The notes under the pieces: generated by a model | What the model was told of the DNA's origin: nothing | Databases searched by the model: none | What the model saw: the letters and a program-made list of their open reading frames with translations, nothing else | Made by a program: the position numbers and the translations under genes | Assembly: GCA_964605705.1 (NCBI GenBank) | Contig: CAZSDW010000065.1 | Location: forward strand, 1 to 14,456 | Origin: CAZSDW01 sp964605705 | GTDB lineage: Bacteria > Fidelibacterota > UBA2242 | Reading direction: 5' to 3' | DNA length: 14,456 nucleotides | Part shown: positions 7,413 to 14,369 of the stretch, piece by piece | Numbering within the stretch: position 1 is the stretch's first letter | Layout of the letters: each line of letters opens with the position of its first letter

Positions 7413-8513
7413 GTGTTGAAATACATTGACGAATTTCGCAATCCCGAATTGGTCCAATCCGTTGTAGCGGAAATTCACAGGGAAAATCCTTCTCGAAAAA
7501 TTAAGTTGATGGAGGTGTGCGGCGGGCACACAATTACCATCTTTAAATATGGTATTCAAAAACTAATTCCGGTAAATATTGAATTAATCAGCGGTCCGGG
7601 ATGTCCCGTTTGTGTCACCGATGTCGGATTTATCGACAGGGCTATTGCCATTGCCAGGTTGCCGGATACAATTATCACCAGCTTTGGGGATATGATTCGG
7701 GTACCGGGCAGTCAGACCAGCCTTCAAAAAGAGAAGGGCAGAGGGATCGACGTCAGAATTTGTTATTCACCGATGGATGCTCTTAAAATTGCCACAGAAA
7801 ATCCCGGTAAAGAGGTCGTATTTCTCGGGATCGGTTTTGAAACGACTGCACCTGCCGTCGCAGCGGCAATTGATTATGCCGCGCAAAATCATATTACTAA
7901 TTTTTCAGTACTGTCTGCTCATAAAACCATGCCGAATGCAATGAAAACGCTATTGGATTCCGGTGAGATCGATTTAAATGGTTTTATTTGTCCGGGACAT
8001 GTTTCCACAATTACCGGGATTCGTATTTACGATTTTATTGCGAATAATTACCGAATTCCATGTGTGGTTTCCGGCTTTGAACCTTTGGATATGCTGCAAT
8101 CAATATTAATGCTGGTCAGACAGATTAACAATGGCGAAAGTATCGTCGAAAATCAGTATATTCGGGGAGTCAATGAACTTGGTAATACGACCGCTATGAA
8201 ACTGATGTATGAAATATTTGAAGATACCGATTGTCGATGGCGGGGGATCGGTATTATTCCAAAAAGCGGGTTGAAGATTCGTGATAAATTCCGGGATTTT
8301 GACGCCGAAGTAAAATTTGATGTGGTAATTGACAACATCCGTGAAAATCCGGCATGTATTTGTGGCGATATCATGCGCGGGATAAAAACACCAACCGATT
8401 GCCCATTGTTTCGCAAGGTTTGCCACCCGGAAGATCCGGTCGGTTCCTGTATGGTCAGTAATGAAGGAACCTGTGCGACATGGTACAAATACAGAGAGAA
8501 TTTGCCTGTATGA
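7413..8513 (+). CDS. hypD: HypD iron-sulfur maturation protein
   Basis: HypD is the [4Fe-4S] scaffold on which, with HypC, the iron receives CN and CO and cyanide formation is completed. The 366-residue chain carries the conserved motifs MEVCGGHT (Cys36) and GPGCPVC (Cys64, Cys67), matching the essential cysteines of E. coli HypD (41, 69, 72). It also has GFETTAPAVAAA, CPGHVS, and a cysteine-rich C-terminus (CICGDIMRG...DCPLFRKVC...GSCMVSNEGTCATWY) that binds the cluster. The start is non-ATG: GTG at 7413, followed directly by TTG at 7416. An in-frame stop at 7380 excludes any start further upstream. The stop overlaps the hypE start (ATGA), which points to translational coupling. Confidence 0.97.
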   Translation: MLKYIDEFRNPELVQSVVAEIHRENPSRKIKLMEVCGGHTITIFKYGIQKLIPVNIELISGPGCPVCVTDVGFIDRAIAIARLPDTIITSFGDMIRVPGSQTSLQKEKGRGIDVRICYSPMDALKIATENPGKEVVFLGIGFETTAPAVAAAIDYAAQNHITNFSVLSAHKTMPNAMKTLLDSGEIDLNGFICPGHVSTITGIRIYDFIANNYRIPCVVSGFEPLDMLQSILMLVRQINNGESIVENQYIRGVNELGNTTAMKLMYEIFEDTDCRWRGIGIIPKSGLKIRDKFRDFDAEVKFDVVIDNIRENPACICGDIMRGIKTPTDCPLFRKVCHPEDPVGSCMVSNEGTCATWYKYRENLPV

Positions 8514-9523
8514 ATCAGAATGATCATATTAGTTTGCCGCATGGCAATGGCGGAATTCAATCGCATAAATTGATTCGCGAGCTATTTGTTGAATATTTCG
8601 ATAATGATTTACTGAATATTTTGCAGGATAGTGCCTTATTAAGAACGAATACTGACCGGATAATTTTTACCACCGATTCTCATGTTATCAAACCGTTATT
8701 TTATCCGGGTGGTGACATTGGCAAATTAGCAATATCGGGAACAGTCAATGATTTGGCTGTCTGTGGTGCCATTCCCCGCTGGTTATCCTGTGGCATGATC
8801 ATTGAGGAAGGATTCTCGATGAACGACCTTGAAAAGATAGTAATATCCATGAAAGAAACGGCGGAACTGGCTGGTGTTCAGATAGTTACCGGTGATACAA
8901 AAGTCGTTGAAAAGGGCAACGCCGATGGAATTTATATCAATACGGCGGGCATCGGAACACTCATTGAAGGTGTGGATTTGGGAAGCCATCAAATCCGTCC
9001 CGGGGACTCCGTCATTATTAACGGATACATTGGTGATCATGGTGCGGCAATCATTCGGGCAAGAGAAGAATTTCCGATTTCCTTTGATATAGAAAGCGAC
9101 TGCCGTCCTTTACATCGGGAGACTCTTGCATTGCTTTCAAAGCTGGATGGCATTCGGATAATGCGCGATCCGACCCGCGGCGGTGTGGCGACCACGCTGA
9201 ATGAATTTGTTTTCGGACAATCTTTCGGAATTGAAATCGAGGAAACACTACTACCAATCAGACAGGTTGTTCAGGGATTATGTGAACCGCTGGGTTTTGA
9301 TCCGTTATACCTCGCCAATGAAGGTAAGTTTTTAATGATTATTGATGAAAAAGAAGCCCGGAGTGCCTTGAATATCCTGAAACAATTTCCTGAAGATTTA
9401 AAATCGACCATTATCGGAAAAGTAGTTGAAGAACCAGCGGGAAAAGTGATCCTGAAAACCAGTATAGGAAGTTCCCGTATTCTGGACATGCTTTCTGGTG
9501 AAATGCTGCCGAGGATATGCTGA
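8510..9523 (+). CDS. hypE: HypE carbamoyl dehydratase (cyanide-forming)
   Basis: HypE takes a carbamoyl group from HypF on its C-terminal cysteine and dehydrates it with ATP to a thiocyanate, the source of the hydrogenase CN ligands. The final residues PRIC, with Cys337 last, are the family hallmark and are intact. Other marks are the N-terminal HGNGG, TDSHVIKPLFYPGGDIGKLAISGTVNDLAVCGA (AIR-synthase-like ATP fold), TGDTKVVEKG and RDPTRGGVATTLNE. I chose the ATG at 8510, which overlaps the hypD stop as ATGA and gives 337 residues. An upstream in-frame GTG at 8480 would add ten residues (VQIQREFAC) that are only hypD read in another frame. The stop TGA shares a base with the hypA ATG. Confidence 0.96.
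   Translation: MNQNDHISLPHGNGGIQSHKLIRELFVEYFDNDLLNILQDSALLRTNTDRIIFTTDSHVIKPLFYPGGDIGKLAISGTVNDLAVCGAIPRWLSCGMIIEEGFSMNDLEKIVISMKETAELAGVQIVTGDTKVVEKGNADGIYINTAGIGTLIEGVDLGSHQIRPGDSVIINGYIGDHGAAIIRAREEFPISFDIESDCRPLHRETLALLSKLDGIRIMRDPTRGGVATTLNEFVFGQSFGIEIEETLLPIRQVVQGLCEPLGFDPLYLANEGKFLMIIDEKEARSALNILKQFPEDLKSTIIGKVVEEPAGKVILKTSIGSSRILDMLSGEMLPRIC
9511..9516 (+). promoter_or_regulatory. Ribosome site that decides the hypA start
   Basis: GAGGAT ends six bases before the ATG at 9523 and directly abuts the ATG at 9517. Spacing therefore favours 9523, which also gives the required Met-His-Glu N-terminus of HypA. Confidence 0.65.
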
Positions 9524-9873
9524 TGCACGAACTGCAAATCGCCAAAAACATCATTGCGATTGTCGAGGAGGAATTGCTCAAAGCCCATATCCTGAAACCG
9601 GTCGATTCTGTCCAGGTGGTTTGTGGTAAAATGCGGGCAATCATTCCTGAATCGCTCAGTTTTAATTTTGATGTTTTAAAGAAAAATAATCTACAGTTGG
9701 AAAATTCAACACTATCCATTCGGGAGACTGATGTCGAATTTCGATGTAAAAATTGCCGGCATCGACAGAATCTCGATGAACCCATTTTCGTTTGTGAAAA
9801 ATGTTCTTCATCGGAAATTGAAGTCACCAGTGGCAATGAGTTGTTTGTCGATAATATTGAGTTTAATGAATAA
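9523..9873 (+). CDS. hypA: HypA nickel metallochaperone
   Basis: HypA binds nickel at its N-terminus and, with HypB, inserts it into the hydrogenase large subunit. The chosen start gives Met1-His2-Glu3, the known Ni site, which needs a free N-terminus; an ATG six bases upstream (9517) would bury it behind two extra residues. The zinc site is complete: CKNC (Cys75, Cys78) and CEKC (Cys91, Cys94). Length is 116 residues, as usual (113-120), with the typical IIPESLSFNFDVLKKN segment. The start overlaps the hypE stop in TGATG, indicating coupling, and hypB begins 15 bases after the stop. Confidence 0.96.
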   Translation: MHELQIAKNIIAIVEEELLKAHILKPVDSVQVVCGKMRAIIPESLSFNFDVLKKNNLQLENSTLSIRETDVEFRCKNCRHRQNLDEPIFVCEKCSSSEIEVTSGNELFVDNIEFNE

Positions 9874-9878
9874 GTGTC

Positions 9879-9883
9879 AGGAG
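9879..9883 (+). promoter_or_regulatory. Shine-Dalgarno site of hypB
   Basis: AGGAG lies five bases before the ATG at 9889. It decides between this ATG and a GTG at 9874 that directly follows the hypA stop and has no ribosome site of its own. Confidence 0.8.
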
Positions 9884-9888
9884 CATTA

Positions 9889-10545
9889 ATGAAGATTCAA
9901 GTTGTCCGAGATATTCTGGAAGCCAATGATCAATTGGCTGATGATATCAGAAGAGAAGGTCGCAAAAAGGGATTTATCCTGATTAATATCATGAGTTCAC
10001 CGGGTTCCGGTAAAACGACGCTTCTTGAAAAATTAATACCGGAATTGAAAATGAAGGGTATCCGGTTGGCGGTTATTGAAGGTGATATAACAACCACTGC
10101 CGATGCTGAGCGAATTGCTTTCATGGATGTCCCGGTTGCACAGATAAACACTGAAGCTTTCGGTGGCGATTGCCATCTTGGTGCCGAGGTGATCATGCCG
10201 GCATTGCAGCAGTTTGATCTGACAGCCCTTGATCTTGTATTAATTGAAAATGTTGGTAACCTGGTCTGCCCGGCTGAATTTGATACCGGAGCCGATCACA
10301 ATATCGTAGTGATCAGTACGACGGAAGGTGAGGATAAACCCTTGAAATATCCGTTAATGTTCCGGGTTTGCGACATGGCAATAATCAATAAAATCGATCT
10401 TCTTCCATATCTTGATATGAATATTGATATGCTCGAGAAGAATATTAGACAAATCAATCCCAAAAGTCAGGTGATTAAATGTTCGGCTAAAACCGGTGAA
10501 AATATCAAGAAATTAGGACAGGTAATCGCAGGATTGATTCAATAA
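9889..10545 (+). CDS. hypB: HypB GTPase of nickel insertion
   Basis: HypB is a SIMIBI-class GTPase that drives nickel transfer from HypA to the hydrogenase large subunit. Visible motifs are the P-loop SSPGSGKTT (36-44), VIEGDITTTADAERI, the metal-site pair Cys95-His96 (GGDCHLGAE), IENVGNLVCPAEFD, TEGEDKPLKYPLMF and the guanine-specificity NKID. The 218-residue protein has neither the N-terminal CxxCGC high-affinity nickel site of E. coli HypB nor a His-rich stretch, so it is the short, non-storage form. The loop before Cys95 reads NTEAFGGDCH, about three residues longer than the common NTGxGCH. The start at ATG 9889 rests on AGGAG at 9879-9883. It is the last gene of the operon. Confidence 0.96.
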   Translation: MKIQVVRDILEANDQLADDIRREGRKKGFILINIMSSPGSGKTTLLEKLIPELKMKGIRLAVIEGDITTTADAERIAFMDVPVAQINTEAFGGDCHLGAEVIMPALQQFDLTALDLVLIENVGNLVCPAEFDTGADHNIVVISTTEGEDKPLKYPLMFRVCDMAIINKIDLLPYLDMNIDMLEKNIRQINPKSQVIKCSAKTGENIKKLGQVIAGLIQ

Positions 10546-10575
10546 TTCCAGGCTGTTTCAAAAAAGGAAGGATTT

Positions 10576-10591
10576 CAAAGAATATTCTTTG
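10576..10591. promoter_or_regulatory. Perfect 16-bp palindrome before the signalling operon
   Basis: CAAAGAATATTCTTTG reads the same on both strands. It lies 30 bases after hypB and 40 bases before the receiver gene. It is too AT-rich and lacks the loop and T-tract of a terminator. A dimeric regulator binding site is a reasonable reading, perhaps for the LuxR-type regulator encoded downstream. I could not define a promoter in 10546-10631. Confidence 0.45.
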
Positions 10592-10631
10592 TATCTTGTC
10601 GTGCAAATTGATTTCTTGAAAGGATAGCTTG

Positions 10632-11021
10632 ATGGCTCATAAAATACTCATTATTGACGACGATATCGATCTGGTGGAAGTCCTGCGAATTGTGTTGGAA
10701 AGTCATAAGTATGAAGTGATTGACGCCCAGGATGGCGATCGCGGCTTCAAATTAATTGAACAGGAAAAGCCCGACTTGGTCATTCTGGACGTGATGATGA
10801 GAACTGAGGATGAGGGATTTATCGTCGCGAAAAAAATACGGTCAGCACCTGCTATCGCTGATCTTCCAATTATAATGCTGACCGCGGTTTCACAGCAGAC
10901 CGGATATCATTATGATTACAATGATGATATTGTCCCGGTCAATGAGTTTATTGAAAAACCCGTAATGCCGACCACACTGCTTGAGTACATTCAAAAATAC
11001 CTGGGAAAAAATCAAACATAA
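10632..11021 (+). CDS. Stand-alone response-regulator receiver protein
   Basis: This 129-residue protein is a single CheY-like receiver with no output domain. It has the acidic pocket Asp9-Asp10-Asp11 (KILIIDDDIDLVEVL), the phospho-acceptor Asp53 (VILDVMM), a Thr switch (PIIMLTAVSQQ) and the Lys of EFIEKPVMP. The loop between the Thr and Lys (QTGYHYDYNDDIVPVN) is longer than in CheY. Such proteins relay phosphate or act by protein contact. AAAGGA at 10619-10624 precedes the ATG at 10632 by seven bases; a TTG immediately upstream (10629) is less likely. The next gene begins on the base after this stop codon. The histidine kinase two genes on is its obvious candidate partner. Confidence 0.92.
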   Translation: MAHKILIIDDDIDLVEVLRIVLESHKYEVIDAQDGDRGFKLIEQEKPDLVILDVMMRTEDEGFIVAKKIRSAPAIADLPIIMLTAVSQQTGYHYDYNDDIVPVNEFIEKPVMPTTLLEYIQKYLGKNQT

Positions 11022-11501
11022 ATGACTTCAAAAATTAAAATCGGGGGAATTCTCAAATCAACAGAATTGATTATGGTTTCAATCCTGTCGGCACCAAATC
11101 AACCGGGCGTTGCCGGTAAAGTTCTGTCGATATTAGGAAAAAATAATATTAACGTGGAATTTATAACGGAAAGTGAAAACCTCGAGGGTAGCGCCGATAT
11201 TACTTTTTGTATAAAATCAGACCGGAAAGCTGAAGTCCGCCAGCTGCTAAATGGAATGCGGGGAATTGTCCGGGCGCGTGGCGATAAATGGTACGATCAC
11301 ATTGCGATTGTGGCTGTTTATGGTCCGCATTTCAGGGAAAAACCGACAATATCCGGAAAAGTCTGTGAACAGCTGGGAAAATACAATATTAATATTCTTG
11401 GGATATCAACCAGTTTTTCCAGTATCAGTTGTGTCATCCGTGACAACGATTTGGAAAATGCCGAGAAATCGCTATTGGAAGTATTCGAATTACCGGAATA
11501 G
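11022..11501 (+). CDS. Two-ACT-domain protein resembling the aspartokinase regulatory tail
   Basis: The 159-residue protein consists of two ACT domains and nothing else. The first, about residues 14-80, contains IMVSILSAPNQPGVAGKVLSILGKNNINVEFI. The second, about 90-159, contains the end ISGKVCEQLGKYNINILGISTSFSSISCVIRDNDLENAEKSLLEVFEL. These closely resemble the paired C-terminal ACT domains of aspartate kinase, which bind lysine or threonine, including the INILGISTS...ISCVI pattern of the last domain. No kinase domain is present. Family knowledge suggests binding of an amino acid or similar small ligand; the ligand is not readable here. It starts immediately after the receiver gene's stop and is followed eight bases later by a histidine kinase, so it may be a detached sensor or regulator for that system. 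Confidence 0.88.
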   Translation: MTSKIKIGGILKSTELIMVSILSAPNQPGVAGKVLSILGKNNINVEFITESENLEGSADITFCIKSDRKAEVRQLLNGMRGIVRARGDKWYDHIAIVAVYGPHFREKPTISGKVCEQLGKYNINILGISTSFSSISCVIRDNDLENAEKSLLEVFELPE

Positions 11502-11509
11502 AATTAAAA

Positions 11510-12670
11510 ATGAGCAATCCTGAAATAAAACGACTTAAAGAAGAAATCGTGCGATTAAAAAATCGTATTATTGAATTTGAGAAAACCGGGGAAGAATTAA
11601 AAAAAGCCGAAAGAGAACTCACGAAAAACGAGAAGAAATTTCGTGATCTGGTTGATCTTTTACCACAAACCGTTTACGAAATAGATTTAAAAGGGCATTT
11701 TAACTTTACCAATAAATCCGGTATTCACTGTTTCGGTTACACCCGGGAAGATATTGATAAAGGTGTCAATTTCATCCAGCTCTTCGTTCCTGAAGAGCGC
11801 AAACGAGTTCGTCAGAATATTAAATCAATTCTCGACAGCGGAAAAACCAAAGGGAATGAATACACGTCGTTGCGGAAGGATGGCAGCACGTTTCAGTCAC
11901 TGATTTATTCTAATCCAATTATTCAGAATGAGAGCGCGGTCGGTATTCGTGGTGTCGTAATCGATATCACGGATCGCAAAATTGCCGAACGGGACCTGAA
12001 AGATTCTCACGATCAGTTGCGGAACCTGGCATCCCATTTACAGACCGTACGTGAGGAAGAACGCCTGATTATGGCGCGTGAGATTCACGATGAACTGGGA
12101 CAAGCTCTAACGGCTCTGAAGATGGATTTGATCTGGATGCAAAAACGTTTGGATCCTCAGCAGAATGAACAGATGAAAAAAGTCCAATCCATGTCGGATT
12201 TAGTCGATATGACAATCAAAACGGTTCGTCGAATTTCAACGGAATTGCGTCCCGGTTTAATTGATGATCTGGGTTTGCAGGCAGCCATGGAATGGTATTG
12301 TGATGAGTTTCAGAATCGAACGGGAATTGCTTGTGATCTCGACCTCGACGAAGAAGAACCTGTTTTTGAACAGGATCGCCTGATCGCCGTATTTAGAATA
12401 TTCCAGGAATCCTTGACGAATGTTGCCCGTCATGCCCAGGCGTCGGAGATTCATGCCAGCCTGCACTTTAATGACCATACTTTACGAATGGAAATCAGGG
12501 ATAATGGAATCGGCATTACCGAAGAACAGATCTACAGTTCACAATCTCTGGGACTTGTTGGTTTAAGAGAACGGGTCAATCCCTGGGGAGGGACTGTCGA
12601 TATCAGCGGTATTGAAAATGTCGGAACCACGGTCAGAGTGACATTACCAATTCATGATGAGAAACGATGA
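11510..12670 (+). CDS. Soluble PAS-domain histidine kinase, HisKA_3 (NarL-partner) class
   Basis: This 386-residue kinase has a charged coiled coil (about 1-40), one PAS domain (about 42-160: FRDLVDLLPQTVYEIDLKGHFNFTN... to GVVIDITDRKIAE) and a second short helix. A HisKA_3 dimerisation domain carries the phospho-acceptor His193 in REIHDELGQ, and an HATPase_c domain has an N-box (ESLTNVARHA), DNGIGI and GLVGLRERV. No membrane segment or signal peptide is visible, so it should sense a cytoplasmic cue. The PAS ligand is not evident; I see no obvious haem or FAD signature. It overlaps the following NarL-type regulator gene by four bases (ATGA), a typical cognate pair. The ACT protein gene lies eight bases upstream. 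Confidence 0.94.
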   Translation: MSNPEIKRLKEEIVRLKNRIIEFEKTGEELKKAERELTKNEKKFRDLVDLLPQTVYEIDLKGHFNFTNKSGIHCFGYTREDIDKGVNFIQLFVPEERKRVRQNIKSILDSGKTKGNEYTSLRKDGSTFQSLIYSNPIIQNESAVGIRGVVIDITDRKIAERDLKDSHDQLRNLASHLQTVREEERLIMAREIHDELGQALTALKMDLIWMQKRLDPQQNEQMKKVQSMSDLVDMTIKTVRRISTELRPGLIDDLGLQAAMEWYCDEFQNRTGIACDLDLDEEEPVFEQDRLIAVFRIFQESLTNVARHAQASEIHASLHFNDHTLRMEIRDNGIGITEEQIYSSQSLGLVGLRERVNPWGGTVDISGIENVGTTVRVTLPIHDEKR

Positions 12671-13299
12671 TTAAAGTCCTAATTGCCGATGATCATACCA
12701 TTGTCCGTGACGGACTGAAACAGATATTCAAGGAAACGTCGGACATCATTGTAGCGGGTGAAGCCGCCAACGGTGCGGAAGTCATCGAAAAAATCAAATT
12801 TGAAAAATATGATATCGTCGTACTTGATATTTCCATGCCGGGACGGGGCGGGTTGGATGTACTGAAATATATTAAATTGCATAATTCGACATTGCCCGTG
12901 CTGGTTTTGAGTATGTATTCGGAAGATCAATACGCTGTTCGGGTACTGAAAGCTGGCGCATCAGGATACCTGACAAAGGAATCGGCGTCGGAGCAGCTGA
13001 TTTCTGCGGTTCGCAGAATTTCCGAGGGCAGGAAATATGTCAGTCCCGAGCTAGCGGAAAAACTGGCGGATTCCCTGGATGAAAGCATCCGTAAAACCGG
13101 TCACGAAATCCTTTCCGACCGCGAGTACCAGGTATTGCGGCTGATCGGTTCCGGAATGACGGTCGGGGAAATTGCTGAAAAATTATCCCTGAGCGTAAAA
13201 ACCATCAGTACGAACCGCAGCCGGATTCTTGAGAAAATGGGAATGAAAAACAATGCCGAGCTGATCTGCTATGTCATCCGGCACAATCTGGTGAAATAG
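12667..13299 (+). CDS. NarL/FixJ-type response regulator with LuxR helix-turn-helix
   Basis: The 210-residue protein has an N-terminal receiver domain (1-120) with Asp8-Asp9, phospho-acceptor Asp54 (VVLDISMPG), VLSMYSE and the Lys of GYLTKESA. The C-terminal LuxR-type DNA-binding domain (about 147-210) contains LSDREYQVLRLIGSGMTVGE and the recognition-helix segment SLSVKTISTNRSRILEKMG. It is of normal length. Its ATG overlaps the stop of the histidine kinase gene, so the two are almost certainly a cognate pair. It should bind DNA as a dimer when phosphorylated. The 16-bp palindrome at 10576-10591 upstream of this operon is one candidate site. Target genes are unknown. Confidence 0.96.
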   Translation: MIKVLIADDHTIVRDGLKQIFKETSDIIVAGEAANGAEVIEKIKFEKYDIVVLDISMPGRGGLDVLKYIKLHNSTLPVLVLSMYSEDQYAVRVLKAGASGYLTKESASEQLISAVRRISEGRKYVSPELAEKLADSLDESIRKTGHEILSDREYQVLRLIGSGMTVGEIAEKLSLSVKTISTNRSRILEKMGMKNNAELICYVIRHNLVK

Positions 13300-13345
13300 C
13301 CGGATTAAAATGCCAATGAAAAATTTGAAATTCAAAATTTAATAA

Positions 13346-14176
13346 ATGATAACATTAGAGCAGGAGAAGGAAACACTACTGGTGCCGCTTTACGGCAAAG
13401 CTCTGGAGAGCCAAAAAAAGCGACCGGTACTCATTGATAAAAAAGCGCAGGAAATTGTCAGCCAAATTGATTATGACTTCAAATCGCTGAAAATTCCCGC
13501 TAAGACCAATACCATGCTTTGTCTGCGGGCAAAACTGATCGACAATTTTACCAGCAATTTTCTAAATGAGCAACCGGGTGCGCTGATCCTGCACCTGGGA
13601 TGCGGTCTGGACAGCCGCTGGAACCGGATTGACACATCCAATGCTGATTGGTATGATCTGGATTTTCCGGAAGTGATTGATATCCGGAAACAGTTTTTTC
13701 CTGAAAGTGAACACTATCATCTGGTAGCATCAACGGTGACCGAAGTAGCCTGGATCGATACGCTTCCGACAACGAAATCCGCTTGTCTCGTCATCGCCGA
13801 AGGACTCTTCATGTATCTCACAGAATCGGAAATAAAACAACTGCTGAAAACATTACAGCAGAAAATTGGTCATTTTACACTTATCTTTGATGCATTCAGT
13901 ATCTACACTGCCAAACGGGTAAAGAACCATCCTTCTCTAAAAAAGACCGGCGCTCAAATTCAGTGGGGAATTGACGATCCACTGGAAATGAGCCGTTGGG
14001 ATTCCGGGATTCAATTTGTCAGGGAAATCTACTTTTCATCGAACGAAGAACTCGGCAATCTCAGTGCCGGCACACGGTTCGCGTACAGATTGGCGCACCT
14101 GTTTGCTATTGCGCGAAAGGCGCAGCGGATAATGGTTTATACGGTTGGTGATCGAAAACCTTCTGAAGGTTACTGA
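13346..14176 (+). CDS. Class I SAM-dependent O-methyltransferase, leucine carboxyl methyltransferase (LCM) family
   Basis: This 276-residue protein shows the LCM-family pattern: Arg in MLCLRAKLID, the SAM-binding glycine motif HLGCGLDSR (Gly85-Arg91), the acidic strand-2 end WYDLDFPEVIDIRK, and AEGLFMYLTE. Bacterial members methylate carboxyl or hydroxyl groups of small molecules, and some sit in natural-product clusters. No such cluster is visible here, so the substrate is unknown. The 46 bases before the ATG are AT-rich (AAATTTGAAATTCAAAATTT) and lack a clear ribosome site; an ATG at 13311 hits a stop after a few codons, so 13346 is the best start. It has the same direction as the regulator genes but is probably not functionally tied to them. 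Confidence 0.88.
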   Translation: MITLEQEKETLLVPLYGKALESQKKRPVLIDKKAQEIVSQIDYDFKSLKIPAKTNTMLCLRAKLIDNFTSNFLNEQPGALILHLGCGLDSRWNRIDTSNADWYDLDFPEVIDIRKQFFPESEHYHLVASTVTEVAWIDTLPTTKSACLVIAEGLFMYLTESEIKQLLKTLQQKIGHFTLIFDAFSIYTAKRVKNHPSLKKTGAQIQWGIDDPLEMSRWDSGIQFVREIYFSSNEELGNLSAGTRFAYRLAHLFAIARKAQRIMVYTVGDRKPSEGY

Positions 14177-14232
14177 CTTTCTCAAACTCCGCGGATTGTT
14201 TATCAGGATTGCCTGGTGAAGCGATTGAGATA

Positions 14233-14310
14233 AAATCCAAAATACAAGTTCCAAATCACAAATAAATTCCAAAATCCAAAATCCAAATCACAGACAAATC
14301 CAAAATTCAC
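14233..14310. repeat. Low-complexity CCAAA-rich tandem-like repeat
   Basis: About 78 bases are made of AATCCAAA, TTCCAAA and CAAATCACA units. CCAAATCACA occurs exactly at 14251-14260 and 14283-14292, a 32-base period. The strand is nearly free of G. It has no coding potential and no spacer structure like a CRISPR. Similar C/A-rich spacer repeats are, from memory, frequent between genes of uncultured FCB and other candidate-phylum genomes. Confidence 0.6.
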
Positions 14311-14318
14311 TGGTTATA

Positions 14319-14346
14319 TCGTCACGACGCTGGAGCATCGTGACGA
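14319..14346. repeat. Near-perfect GC-containing palindrome, REP-like
   Basis: CGTCACGACGCT at 14320-14331 faces AGCATCGTGACG at 14334-14345, giving a 12-bp stem with one mismatch and one further T-A pair outside. No T-tract follows on either strand. It lies between convergent genes. The core ACGCTGGAGC type is reminiscent of short palindromes dispersed in environmental genomes; with one copy here, that class is an inference. Confidence 0.55.
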
Positions 14347-14369
14347 GTAGAAAGTCATGGAATGAGTGA

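Noticed and set aside
8480..8509. Upstream in-frame GTG start for hypE adding ten residues
   Set aside because: The extra residues are hypD sequence read in another frame. The ATG at 8510 forms a normal ATGA coupling with the hypD stop and gives the standard HypE N-terminus.
9517..9522. ATG at 9517 as hypA start
   Set aside because: It would place two residues ahead of the Met-His-Glu nickel site and leaves no spacing from the GAGG ribosome site.
9874..9888. GTG at 9874 as hypB start
   Set aside because: No ribosome site precedes it, and AGGAG at 9879-9883 lies inside that extension, correctly spaced for the ATG at 9889.
14233..14310. CRISPR array
   Set aside because: Repeat units are short and irregular with no unique spacers of constant size and no cas genes nearby.
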